Assembly (NCBI RefSeq): GCF_022458985.1
Contig: NC_061773.1
Span: forward strand, 2,486,001-2,550,000
DNA from: Mugil cephalus
Taxonomy: Eukaryota; Chordata; Actinopteri; Mugiliformes; Mugilidae
Reading direction: 5' to 3'
Length of the DNA stretch: 64,000 nt
Position numbers and translations under genes: made by a program. Of the stretch, positions 23,101 through 35,454 are shown piece after piece. Each line of letters begins with the position of its first letter. The stretch's first letter is position 1. The notes below the pieces were generated by a model. The model was not told where the DNA came from, searched no databases, and saw only the letters and a list, made by a program, of their open reading frames with translations.

Positions 23101-26100
23101 AAAAGAAAAAAGAAAAAAAAAATGGGCGAAGTTGTGTGACTTTTGGTTTGGGTGCTCTGTGTAAGTCAGTTTAATGTTTGAGCTGTAGCAGTAAACACAC
23201 TGGAACAGTTCCCACCTCCCGGGGTTCTTCTCACTCTTCCATCAGCCATTCACTTTCATCTCCACTCTCTCATCTCTCAAGCAACCTGCTCAATAATGGA
23301 TTCATCATTGAATTTTGATGGCCTCCATTTTTATCGTTTGCTCTCAAAAGCTTGTTTTGGGCAGTTTCAGGAAAGCAGAACAGTGTATTGATGTATAATC
23401 TGCTCATAGAATAAATCTGTGTGACTCACTGACTACTTTCATAACTGTCTCTGTGTTTTGAATATGGATGAATAGAGAATACTTTTGCACTCAGTAGTTG
23501 TTATTACCCCACAGACTGTTCCTCATATGTGTTTGCACAAAAACTGATATATTATCCACAGCAAGGATGGGTCATGAAAAAATAACTACAGCGCACTGAC
23601 TTTAATCTAAAACCTATAGATGCTCCGTGTTGCATAAGGACAGCATTGATCCAAATAGAAAGTGTGACCATCTCTAGCTATATAATGAACTACATTTCCA
23701 TTTTTGTTTTAGCTTTTGTCTCTAGCTCCTATAAAATCTCTATTCCAAGTGTTCAGCTGGTATTTACCTTGCACAACCAGATCCAAACTCATTTCACTAA
23801 TAAGTGTCTTACTATAAATTAGTTGTGGGTCCACTCATAGCACCTTTGACAGCAGTGATTCTGCTTGAAGCATAGACAGTATGTATATCAATGGCAGAGC
23901 AGCTCCTCAAAAGACAAGCCAAAGCAAATAGATCCCCCTGGTGACTTGCCAGAGTATACAGCCTCCATGTTAGTGGCTGGGATGTGTTAATGTAATAATG
24001 ATGCATATTCAGGAGTCAATTTGTCTGACAAGTTTAGTTTTAGTTAATTATTTGATGCTATAGAAACAGGATGTGACATCATGATGACTACAAGTTGCCA
24101 TGCCAACCGCACTGTGAAGCGATCCTGTAGGACTGTGTGAGAAATAAATAAATAAATAAGTACAGTGTGTAATTCAACATGTCCTTGTGACTGGAGGTAG
24201 AGCAGAGTGTAGTATTAATTAAACGGAAATGTGAGTGAGTCATTGATATGGCTCCACTGTCTCGGACCCTCTGCTGCGCAGACTCTGTCTCTCCAAAGAC
24301 ATAAGATGGCACCGCCCTCAGTCTCAATCAGTCAGTCAAGTTAATCAGTTCATTGCAATGTGATCAGTTGTACCAAGGTAACATATCCAATGGACAGAAC
24401 ACATTCTCTCTAATTCAAGAGTTTATATGCTAGTAGGAGCAGGCTACAGAGATCCTGTGAGTTTGCTTCTTCCTGACTCTAACTCTATCCAGACCTTTCT
24501 GGATTCATAAGAACTCATAGAACTTTTTCCCCAAGACTCTTATGTCACTTTTTTATAATCTAAGGATCTATTATTAAAATACTGAAAACACTGATTTTAT
24601 TTCATTTTTAATTAAAAAGCAGACATTGCCCTGTTCTGTTTTCAGACAGGTCCCCAAAACAGGAAGTCACATGGGGGTTCAATTCATGACTTTAGAGAAA
24701 AGCTTTGGATCATCAGTCAAAAATCACTCTAATATGTGATACTGTTTCGGAAAGCTCAACGCTAGTGATGAAGTGCGATGCTGAGGAGGTGAGATCTGTC
24801 AGACATACAAATTGAAGCATTTACATTCTCTGTGTGTTGCCCCCCCCCCCCCCCCCCAGAACAAACTCAGCATCCAACTTTCTGTTTGTGATCAATACTC
24901 TTCTATTGAGTGGTTTAATGACTTGAAAATGTAACAGACATTTAATACATGCAACAAAAGAGTGAAAACAAACAGGCTTCAAAAAAGCTTAAAAACAGAC
25001 ACACACGCAAACCATTAGCTTGTAGACAGATACATTTGAGATTTGACACAATTAACTAACGTTACATCTGATTTTACTTAAAAAATCTACTTGTTCAGAG
25101 TACTTTGAGTACGGTTCTACGGTTCTGGTTTTGGTTTAGGTTTGAGGTAATTGGCCACATGGAGGTCTGTACCTTGTACAATTATCAAGAACAGAGGGAG
25201 CTTAAGTTTTCAGATGAACAAATTAGAATGTGAATAAAAACACAGATCAGTCACGTTCACGCCCAGACTGAACAAGTTTTTAACAGAGCCGGGCAGAGAA
25301 CCAAGGTGCATGAAGGAAATCCAAACAGCATAAGGAAAAGAGACATGAAATAGTCCTTTACATAAGGTTTGTCTGTGCTGTTCGGCTATGACACAGGGAA
25401 GCACTGCAACAGGGCGGAATAGAGTGAGAGGGAGGATTTAGAGAGCAGTAAAGAGGGTATAACAGAGATAGAGGTGCTGGATGCAGACAAAACAACTAAT
25501 GAACAAATAAACAAAACAGAGACGCATTGCTCTGCGACTGAATCTGTTCCAGCATGCACAAGCTCATGATTTATTTTCTTGCTCTGCCAACAGAAGCCCT
25601 AAGGCTTTAAACAAACGCACCTGCTACCGTCACGATTGAATCAATACTACCTCCTCTCAGAGTGAATGTGCACCAACAGCTGCATGTGTGCATGACCGGC
25701 TACATGTCTCTGTGAGTGCTGCAACGTCCTAACAAATCTACCGTCGAATTAAATCACGTATCTTACCGCAACAGAAGCACCGACTACATCTCTCTCTGTC
25801 ATGTCTTCCTTTTCTCCATTTGTCTTCACCCGTTCTTGGCAAATTCTTCACATGCCCCGGATGTTTTCTTCCTCCTCTCCTTCTCAGTCACACGTTTGCT
25901 GATCTTTTAAGATTCCTGAAATATCACTTCCCTAACTCGCCCTCTCTGTCACTGAAGCTGAAGAGGAAATTGGCACAGACTGAATCTCTCTCTCTCTTTC
26001 TCTCCCTCCAGCTAAAGAGGGGATGAGGTGTGTTCTGCAGCAGCGCTTCTGTTCCTCTCGTCTCTCCTCCTCTCTTTCTATTGCCTGCCTCACTCTCTCC

Positions 26101-26872
26101 TTCTTTCTCTTTTCATGAGCAGATAGAAAGCCTCTTGTGTTAGTTATAACGTGTTATTTTTGTGTTTTTGTTTTCTTTGGCTCTTTATAGCGTTTAAACT
26201 TTAATCGTCTGCATAATAAAAACCTGCTCATAGAGGGGAGAGGAATAGAGGTATACATTAAAAAATCAGCACTACTGCTGATTCTCCTCTTGTTTAGAGT
26301 TCGGTCTCGTTGCTGTCAAACTGTGAAACATGATTTCTGGTTGCATGCTTGAATCATGTTTAGACAACTTTGACAGATTTAATAACTACTTCAGCAGTGT
26401 CTGCGTCCCCTGTTTCTGTGTAATTTAAAGGCAGAACATCTCCTTTAAGAGCTTCAGGTTAATGTCACATTGACAGGTGGTGGTAATTTATGTATGGAAG
26501 CCTGGCAATTTAGTCCAGTCTGGTTGCAGACACTGAGAGGCTGTCGGACTCACTGCCGAATGTATATTTTCAATAATAGTGCCGAAACGCTGCAAGGAAT
26601 AAGTCATTGCTTATAAATAAAGAAGGAAGTGGAGAAACAGAACCTTTACTATATGGGATCTTTCAATACAGCAGTGACAAAATATATAAAGCATGAATGC
26701 AGCGGAGTACATAATCCACTGTGGGAATTATCTTGGAAGTAAAAGACACTGCTCATCAGTTTCTGTGATTGCAATTGCATTGGAAAGCTGAGAATAATTG
26801 TGTCTTGAAAACCTAAACCTAAACAGTGCAACATAAACAGCATGGCAGATTAGTGTTTCACACTCGTCTCAT
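20137..26872. other. Gene-free stretch upstream of lrrn2
   Basis: No coding exon with recognisable homology was seen on either strand. It contains poly-T/A runs (for example 20830-20875), a C17 tract at 24841-24857, an AAATAAATAAAT tract near 24144, and a purine-rich minus-strand segment at about 25980-26110. Non-coding first exons and enhancers of lrrn2 may lie here, but nothing in the sequence proves it. Confidence 0.5.
24841..24857 (+). repeat. Poly-C tract (C17)
   Basis: Seventeen consecutive cytosines lie between GTTGC and AGAACAAACT. Such tracts are prone to length variation and sequencing error. Confidence 0.95.
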
Positions 26873-27078
26873 AATATACACATATAACAGCACGACCACT
26901 GACAGGAGAAGTAAATAACATTGACCATCTTGTGACAGTTCAGTGTTCAACTAGGAAACCTTTGGACCTGGCATTCATTCATGGGGATGTTACTTAGACA
27001 TGTAGCACCCACCTAGACCAGACCAGACACCCCCACCCCATAGCAATGACACTCCTTGATGGCAGCAGCCATCCTCAG

Positions 27079-27140
<62 letters not shown>

Positions 27141-27408
27141 AAAAAAAAAAAGAACAGCACAAGGTGTTGATCTGGCCTCCAAATTCACTAGATCCCAAAC
27201 TGATCACGTATATGTGGGATGATCCACAGAGGCCCCTCCCTTCATAGGACCCAAAGACCCCCTAGAACAACATCCTGTTTTCAGACACCACAGGACACCC
27301 TCAGAAGACCCGTGTTCATTCTCTGATGAGTCACAACTGTCTTTCAGGCACAAAGGAGACCTACACAGTATTAAGTAGGTGGTCATAATGTAGTGTCTGA
27401 TTGGTGTA
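26873..27408 (+). mobile_element. Tc1-derived MITE with internal CA microsatellite
   Basis: It aligns along its length with the copy at 59125-59642. It keeps a decayed transposase C-terminal trace (KVLIWPPNSLDPKLITYMWDD, broken beyond repair). The right terminal repeat ends in GATTGGTGTA; the left one is degraded. A 29-unit CA repeat occupies 27081-27138. Confidence 0.8.
27081..27138 (+). repeat. (CA)29 microsatellite
   Basis: A perfect AC/CA dinucleotide array of 58 nt, embedded in the Tc1-derived element at the point where a shorter relative (34408-34750) has only CCTGACACACTA. Confidence 0.97.
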
Positions 27409-27860
27409 GGGCTTTGTCCTTTGTCTTTTGTCTTCATAAGAACTACACAACAAATTGTCACTACAGCCTGCTCAAAGAAAGGGCTGATGATAGGTCAATG
27501 AAACATCAGAATCCTCTTTTTAACTGACAAACAATTTGTTGGTGTTTGTGGGTGAGTGACTGACGAACACAGTGAAGCATTGTGACGCTTTATTTCTTGA
27601 GGCGTTGAACTGAACATGAGCTGATTACTATTTTAAATTAATTAATCAAAAAACATGACTTCAAATGACGCTGTTGCATATCCAGATGCAAAAATAGACA
27701 CAGTATGTTCATTCTTATCTGCGTTACCACAGGAGCACAAGTCCCAATGACTCCTAACACTATCATGACTCAATCCTGACGCATACAAATATCATATCCG
27801 TATGATCAGAGCACCCACAACTATGTTATTTGCAATTTATTTGTGGATTCCGAGAATGCA

Positions 27861-28427
27861 TACACTACCAGTCTCATTTAATGGTTTTTCTTTTTTACAT
27901 GACTATTTACATTGTAGATTTTTACTGAAGGCATCAAAACTATGAATGAACTTTTATTGAATTATGAAGTAAACAAAAAAGTGTGAAACAACTCAAAACA
28001 TGTTTTACATATTAGATTCTTCAAAATAGCCACCCTTTGCCTTGATTACTTCTTTGCACACTCTTGGCATTCTCTCAATGAGCTCATAAGGTAGTCACCG
28101 GAAATGGTTTTCCACCAGTCTTAAAGGAGTTCCCAGAGGTTCTGAGCATTTGTTGTCCCTTTAGCATTTACTCTGTGGTCAATCTCATCCAAAACCACCC
28201 GGCCTAGATTTAGAACAGGTGACTGTGGAGGCAATGTCATCTGGAGCAGCACTCCAACATACTCCTTCTTGGTCAAATAGCCCATGGGGTCATTGTCCTG
28301 TTGAAAAAGAAATGATGGTCCAACTAAACACAACCAGATACGTGTGTGTGTATACAGTGTAGAAAGTAGTGCAAATAAAGAAAATACATTGAATGAGAAG
28401 GTGTGTCCAAACATTTGACTGGTAATG
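27861..28427. mobile_element. Second Tc1 family remnant, internally deleted
   Basis: The left side contains GGCATCAAAACTATGAATGA and TCAAAATAGCCACCCTTTGC. The right end is GAATGAGAAGGTGTGTCCAA, a familiar terminal region of a common fish Tc1 family. Traces of the N-terminal transposase region are recognisable in the left part, and the central transposase region is deleted between about 28315 and 28365. Confidence 0.8.
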
Positions 28428-29204
28428 TCTTATCAGAGTTTTGGATAACCAGCCAATGTTATTTATTACAGGTGCAATGGTACAGTGCAGTGTAAGCTTA
28501 AACTTTTTGCAGCAATATTATTGTTAGCATTAGCATCAGGAACAATCACAATGCAATGTAGTGCACTATAAACACAAAATATGCAAGATAAATATGCAAA
28601 TATATTCAACAATGGTCGAGAAGACATTATATTTATATGCAATCAATTTGTAGATATTATTTTTAAAAAGTCTGAAACACCTTTGTGAGTCAAATTGTAC
28701 TCCCAGCCTGTCAGCTGTGAGAAACATGCGTAAGGATGCACATGTTTTTTGTAGTTCTACTAGTAGTCGTTAAATGAATAGATGGTGGCAGGATAGAAAC
28801 ACAGCCTGAGGTGAGTGAGGTAAACAGACCCTACAGTTTGAACACAAACATGAGTATGGTTTTGTGGCTTTTAAATTTTGCATTGTGAAAACCAGGACCT
28901 GTGTCATTAAAGTTAAAGCTGTTTCTCTAATGTGATTCTTAAACAGTGGCGTGGGAGTTCAGTTTTGGGGCAGCTGACACTTTGTGACTGTGGTTCCGTT
29001 TCATTTTAAAATATTTCCTTTATGGTGAAAAACACAGATATACTCTTTGGTGTTTGCCTTCATTGTGTGCTTTCCTTGTTGAGTTCACTTTTGCTGAAGT
29101 AGAAAGGATGGTTGTTTATATCAGTGGGCGTACGGTAACTGTACTGTAGAATGCACTGTGATTATGGGTGAAAAAAAGGAAAGAACAGCGAAGTCTCAAC
29201 TCAT
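28428..29204. other. Intergenic stretch, nothing recognised
   Basis: AT-rich sequence between two repeats. No ORF with a recognisable domain, RNA gene or repeat array was seen. Confidence 0.5.
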
Positions 29205-29485
29205 CTCATGTCATCTTCTACTACCGCTGATCCTCACTAGGGTCGAGGGGTTTGCTGGAGCCTATCCCTGCTGTCATCGGGCAAAAGGCAGGGTACACCC
29301 TGGGCAGGTCACCAGCCTATCACAGAGCTAACGCAGGCAAACACCCATTCACACTCACACTCACACCTAGGATCAATTTAGAATCACCTATCGATCTAAA
29401 AAGCATGTCTTTGGAGGTGAGAGGAAACCAGAGTCCCTAGAGAAAACACACGCACACAGGCACAGGGAGAACATGAAAACTCCAC
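29205..29485. repeat. Dispersed fish repeat, copy 1
   Basis: Matches 43555-43770 in the same orientation. Shared text includes GTCACCAGCCTATC, GCATGTCTTTGGAGGTGAGA or its variants, and ACATGAAAACTCCACCC. This is a very common teleost interspersed repeat whose class I do not assign. Confidence 0.75.
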
Positions 29486-29524
29486 CCAGTGTTAAAGTTT
29501 GTAGATACAATTAGATAATCAATA

Positions 29525-31860
29525 TGGGCTTAAACTACAGACTCTCAGGTGTAATATGAGGGCTTTAGGAATTAAAGCTCTTTAATATGTAGCCCCCTCA
29601 GCTATTACATGGGCTGAATGGGCTATAGGCTAAACCTTCACCATTTAAGCAGGGAAATGGTCTGGAGTTGATGGGATTTGCATATGGAAACTGTTGTAGT
29701 TGGAAGCTCTGAACCCACAACATGCAGGAGATCTCAATGGAAGTGAAAAAGACTATCCTTAGGCTGAAAAAAGACAAAATCCACCAGAAAGATAGTGGAA
29801 ATGTTCAGATTGGCCGCATCATCGGCTTGGTACATATTGAGAAAAAAAGAGTGCACTGGTGAGCTCTGTATCTCAAAAAGGCCTGGATGTCTACAGATCC
29901 TTTCCATGGCAAAGGAAATACCCTTCACAACATTATCCCTAGTGAAGAACATTCTCCAGGAAGTAGATGTATCAGTATCTAAGTTTACAGACTTTGTAGC
30001 GCTTCACAGTACAGATGTTAATGACCCAAAACACACCCAGCCCATCAACCCAAGAGTTTTTAAGGCAAAGAAGTGAAATATTCTGCAATGTCTGAGTCAA
30101 TCACCAGTAGGGATGTATATCGTTATGATGTTATCGATACCAATACAGATACTCCTTATCGATACCGATATTTATCAATACTCTTATTGATACTACAATG
30201 TAATTTAGAGTTAACACTAAAGACATTACAAGGTGATAAAAGATTCAGACAAGAAGCCGGGTGCCGATGGCACAGCACTACACTCAGTATCGTTTGGCGG
30301 ACAAACTTTTGCCACGTCTAAGCAGTCAAAGACAGCCCACTCCTTCAGTTTTATTTTATGAGTGCGCTGCAAGTGCTTCATGATGCTGCTGGTGTTATCT
30401 CCCTCGGACGAAACTTGTTTTAGACAAATGTTACATCGAGACAAATCTTTGTCAACTTTGATATAGTGGGCCCACACTTTAGACCAGGGGTATTCAATTA
30501 AGATTCAAAGAGGTCCAGTTATTAAAATTTCCTCCCAGCGAAGGTCCGAATCTAATATCACTCGAAATAGTGTACCCTGATGTAAATAAAATCAACAACA
30601 TATGTACATTTCTATATCATTTATTGTCAAATTCCAAGTGTTTTCAAAGTAATAGCCTGTACTTTTATCATACCAGTAAGTCTGAACTTATAGAACTACA
30701 ATCGATTTGATTGGCTTGGCCATTGATGACAGACTCCTGACGTATAAACAAGATTAGCAGCGCATGCAGGAATGAATTATCTTTTTATCAACCATTTAAA
30801 GCCTGAAGGATCCGTCAAAGCACACTGATTTTGAATTACCATAACTCACAGTTGTTTGCGCTATTGACAATTTTCAAAGTATAGCTGAACACTGAGAAGC
30901 TGTGTTTTTGTCTGGAAGACCTTCATGACATCTCAAGTGTATGACTAACTTAATTTTTACCAACAAATTCCTACAAACAACTATCTCTTCCTGGGGCTCT
31001 GTGATCATGTGTCACTCCTCAACCTGCAACCATCAGCAGCAGTGCATCAGCATTACCCTAATGGCAGCTTTTTTCCAGAAAGTGCAACTTCCCAATGTTC
31101 AGCCACACTTTGAATTTTATTGGTGAGTTACGGTAATTCAAATACCAAATACTTCTTTTTGTGAGTACACGGATGTTTAGGTCTTAATATTAGAATTTAA
31201 TTAGGTCTGAGCAGAACCATCATTGGGTCTGAGAAGAACAGATCGTGGTCCGCCATTTGGTCATGCCTGACTTAGACCTTTCTGTGGACGTGATCAGTTG
31301 ACTAGGCGCTGCATCATCACCTATTGATGGTGGTAGTGTTATGATTACGCGACAGTTAGGTAGATAGTTAGATGTTCAAAAAGTAACGTTAACAGTATAA
31401 TTTGTCCAGGTACCAAACAATGCCGGTACTCGGTATACATCCCTAGACCAGATTTCAAACCAATCGAGCATGCATTTCACTTGCAAAAAAAGACAAAACT
31501 TAAGGCAGAAATACTAACAAACAAGCAAGAACCGAAGACAGCTGTAGTAAAGGCCTGGCAAAGCATCAAAGAAGAAAACCCAGCGTTTGGTGATGTCCAT
31601 AGTTTCCAGACTTCAGGCAGTCATTGAGCAGAAGGATTCTCAACAATACTTAAAAAATGAACATTTTATTCATGTTAATTTGTCCAATTACTTCCTGACT
31701 CTGAAATGAGGAGATTTTGTTTAAAATGATTGCTATTCCTTACTGTTTCATATATATAAGCTATATATGGTTTCATAGATAATTTTGTTTAACCACTTGA
31801 ATTAAACCTGAAAGTCTGCTTTTCCATAGAATGTCAGTTGTTTCTTTTCAAATCCAATGT
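29525..31860. mobile_element. Tc1-like element split by a hAT insertion
   Basis: The left part (29525-30110) starts near GCTTAAACTACAGACTCTCA and carries decayed transposase text (AGGCTGAAAAAAGACAAAAT, CTCCAGGAAGTAGATGTATC). The right part (31446-31860) resumes at ACCAGATTTCAAACCAATCG and continues to the sequence around CCTGAAAGTCTGC. The central DDE region is largely missing and stops occur in all frames. The two halves join in the usual Tc1 order if the inserted segment 30111-31445 is removed. Confidence 0.8.
30111..31445 (-). mobile_element. hAT-type element with BED zinc-finger remnant
   Basis: Inverted ends TAGGGATGTATA are present on both sides (30111 onward; read on - from 31445). 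A minus-strand ORF at 30226-30477 encodes a BED-type finger: W near the start, CNIC, then HLQRTH, as in hAT transposases. No catalytic domain follows, so the element is internally deleted and non-autonomous. ACCAG flanks both sides, consistent with a decayed target duplication. Confidence 0.75.
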
Positions 31861-34407
31861 GGTTGCATTCGGAGCCCAAATCATGTCACTCTCCATATTT
31901 CTGAGCTTAACTGTACACTGTATGTATGTCTGTACATATCACATTTGTCTCTCTTATGTCTCTCCCCTTCATTTGTTCGATTCTTTCAAGAGCCCACACA
32001 CAAAAGCACACACACACCCACATGCCTTGCTGAGTGAAAGGCAGCAAGGATAAGTGGTAGCTTGCTGAAAGGGGAGGTGGGGGGGTTGCCATGGAAACAC
32101 TGGAGGGGTTGTAGCTTATATCAGAGAAAGAAAATCAGCTCTGCCTATACTTCTGCCTCACTGTCCTTTCACTCCTTTAATTCTTCATTCTCTGCCTCAC
32201 CTTTCCTCTTTCTCTGTATGTTAACTTCATTGTGTGCACGAAATGTGAACATTCATGTCACGTATGTCGTTACAGTCTATGGTGCATAGACAAGGTGTTT
32301 GTAGGGTGGGTTTGTGCATGCAAAAAAAAAAAAAAAAAAACTGATAGAAACATGGCAGAGACAAAATGATTGAGCACTTGATGCCATGGTGACAAGCTCA
32401 GCAGTATCTAATAGCAACGGGTTGTTGAGAAGCCAGAGGCCGGTGAAAGAGAAGGGGAGCAGAGATGGATGGACAGAGCTGAACACTGAGTGCTGCTCAC
32501 ATTTACTTTCTTTCTTCTTCTTCTTCTTTTTTTTTGTTTGTTTGTTTGTTTTTTGTTTTTTAAAATTTATAGGTTGGATGTGCTATAAAATTCTTAAGGC
32601 TCAAACTGATAAGGAAAACATACGGAGCATTGTTTATACCATTTTCTCCTTCTGCTTCAAATATGTAGTCTTACATAATGTGAGAAGTGCACAAGGAAAC
32701 ACACATTCTGCAACTACTATTTGTGCAGCTTCATCACACCTGCTCCCCAATGTAATACACGTCCTGCATACGCCAGAGCAGACAGACTCATTTTTAGTGT
32801 CTTCATCCTGTGTTCTCTAAATTAAAAGACAACATTATTAATAATGGTAAATCTTGAATTTCATGTGACACGCATTAGTGTGTGTCTGTGTGTGTGGCTG
32901 TGTCTGTGTCTGTGTGCATTATTTGGCTGTGTGTATTGCGTGGGAGATGGCAACAGGTTTGTGTTAATCAGCTGGCTCCCTGAGCATAGTTGCCATGGTG
33001 AGAGAGGCAGAGAGATGAGTTAGGTTTGCGGTTCAATTCGTTCAATGCAATTTCCCTCTACAGAAAAAGAATGAAAAAGAACAAAATGCTGTTAACACAT
33101 TTTGTTCCATTAGCTTAAATATCCGGACTATTTTAAAGAGCAAATAATCTCACGTGGGAGACTCAACTGATCCCAGGATAAATAGTCTGTTGTACATGGA
33201 ACATGGTAGACAAAATAGGTCCTAACTAAAACGCAGTTTATTAGTGCTCTCTGGTGGTGAGAGTTGTTACTGCATTTGAAACTGTGCTCATGTTTTCACA
33301 AAGCAACCATGAACATGTTGGAAATTATTTTTAAATACTGACCAAACATCCACTCATCCCATTTATATTTCTCTCCAACTACATCACTCAACAACTATAT
33401 AAGAGTAACACCATGCTTTAAATTTGTTTTAAATTAACCACAAACAAGAAAATTCTCCTCTTTCAAAGAAGGACACAACAAAAACATTTTTTGGGACCCT
33501 CAAAAAAATGCCATTGAGTCTGAGCAATGATGCAACAATGATGTAGCCACAAAAAACTACAGTGACAATTTATATAGATTTAAGTATTGGTGGAATGAAA
33601 CTGAACTACAGTCTGGTGCAGAGATTGCCTGAATTTCTTGGCAATAATAATGTGCTGTTTTAGGAAAAGTCATTTTGTAACATTGTGTGGAAACCTGCAG
33701 TACAATGATCCACGCTGCACCCACTGGCTCTGCGATGATTTTGTGTAAACATCTCGGTATCACAAAGTCAGCCAGCCCACCTCTTCAGTCCAGGCTGAAG
33801 TCGCTCAGCTGCTATTGAATAAACTGTTTATGAACATATGTAGTGATGTCAGAAGGGCAGAGTCTAACAAAAGCTCCGATCTCTTTGCTTTTTGGCGCAT
33901 AACTTTAACTTACATAGTGAAAAGCTCTGGTGCATTATCCTTCGGTGCTATTATCGGAAAATAGTTTTGACATACAGAAACTTCCAGATGGTTTGCAGAC
34001 ATCAGAGATCCCAGAATCTCAGTGACTACATGGCTTTTAAATTACAGTGGTGCCACCAGCAAGTTAAATATTTAGATTTATGCCATATTTGCAACTGTAA
34101 GCGCCTCAACACACTAAACTATGATGGTGTACATGGTAAACATTATACCTCCCACATAGACGCATGTTAGCCTTGACATTGAGTGCTTATCTTTACTTTT
34201 GAACTCAGCAGTTCCTGTCGTTTTTTTTTTTTTTTTTTTTTTGATTACATTATAATATACATAGAACATTATCAGGCTTAGTTGAGCACACATCAAACAC
34301 CTGATGATTAAACATGCATGGGACTGGAAGGATGGGTCTATGCCCAGGTTGGAAAATGAGTGGGTGAAGCATTCGAAGCAGTTCCAGAGCAGCTACTCTC
34401 TGCTGCT
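31861..34407. other. Gene-free stretch
   Basis: Contains poly-A (about 32321-32340), T-rich low complexity (32511-32560), a TG-rich segment (32878-32940) and a T23-type tract (34220-34242). ORFs here, including a 144-codon frame at 32386, pass through simple repeats and show no domain. Confidence 0.5.
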
Positions 34408-34750
34408 CCATTGACAGGAGACCTAAATAACATTGACCATCTTGCAACAATCCAATGTTCTCCTGGGAAACGTTTGGACCTGGCATTCATGTGGAAGTCA
34501 CTTAGACATGTACCACCCACCTAGACCAGACACCCCCCAACCTATAGGAATGACAGTCTTGATGGCAGCAGCCATCCCCAGCAGCCTGACACACTAAAGG
34601 CCCCCACTAACAACGTTATGTTACCAGACACCACAGGACACCTTCAGAAAGCCCATGCCCATTCTCTGATGAGACACAACTGTTTTGGAGGCACAAAGGG
34701 GACCTACACCACATTAAGTCCATGGTCATTATGTTATGCCTGATCTGTGT
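34408..34750 (+). mobile_element. Tc1-derived MITE, short copy without CA expansion
   Basis: Shares CATTGACCATCTTGCAACAA, GATGGCAGCAGCCATCCCCA and the right end with the other copies, but lacks about 150 nt of the interior. The text CCTGACACACTA marks the unexpanded site of the CA repeat seen in two relatives. Confidence 0.8.
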
Positions 34751-34751
34751 A

Positions 34752-35410
34752 TTTACAGCATTTGCATCATTTATACATTACCAGTCAGTGTCAGTCAATG
34801 AAGATTTGGAAAAAAAATAAAATAAAACTGTAAAACCAATTATTACAGAATCCACATTACACTCTAATCATTAAACAACTGATCTGCTTACAAGGACAGG
34901 AGAGGACAAAAGCCTTTTTTCCATTTAAATTTGCAGTCTAAGGTTTTTAACTGATATTAAACCATGTCTACGGACGATAAGGCATGGTGTAGAGAACTTA
35001 AGGTCAGCAAAGCAAACATCACTATCAGACAACTTGTGCAAATGTTAAATGATGCAACTCAAATTTGGCTGCGTCTGTGAAGTTCATCCCACCCCTCATC
35101 AGAAAGACTAAACCTGATTAAAGACACTTGACATATGAATACACAGGTAAGCGTTAGAGGTAAAAAGATTAAAAAGGAGTGTTTGGGAAGATCAGACACT
35201 ATGGAGGTTTAAACAAAAGTATCCTTGGAAACATCTAACTTCATCATATCATATCATTATCAAAGGGCACTTGAAGGTTATCGATGCTTTCAGTAAATCC
35301 TGTGAAACCCCTGTCTTGACCAAACAACTGAATGAGTTTGACTTCTCACTTTCGCTGAGTAGTCAAACTACATCAAACAAAGTTTAGAGATATGCAGAAC
35401 AACTGAGGAC
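34752..35410. other. Upstream region of the chitinase gene
   Basis: No coding sequence is recognised. This stretch lies directly 5' of the TATA box at 35411 and would contain the proximal promoter, but I cannot assign specific factor sites. Confidence 0.4.
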
Positions 35411-35454
35411 TATAAAAGCTTCTGCAGGTCCTTAGTATGTTGTACAGAGACAAC
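35411..35454 (+). promoter_or_regulatory. TATA box and short 5' UTR of chitinase
   Basis: TATAAAAG at 35411 is followed 44 nt later by the start codon at 35455. A usual TATA-to-start-site distance of about 30 nt puts transcription start near 35440 and leaves a 5' UTR of about 15-20 nt. This compact arrangement fits a strongly expressed tissue-specific gene (inference). Confidence 0.7.

Noticed and set aside
30226-30477. BED-finger ORF as a domesticated ZBED gene
   Set aside because: It lies within hAT-type inverted ends and is truncated after the finger, with no further exon seen.
32386-32820. 144-codon plus-strand ORF
   Set aside because: The middle is poly-Phe/Val from a T-rich simple repeat, with no domain, no splice context and no homologue recognised.
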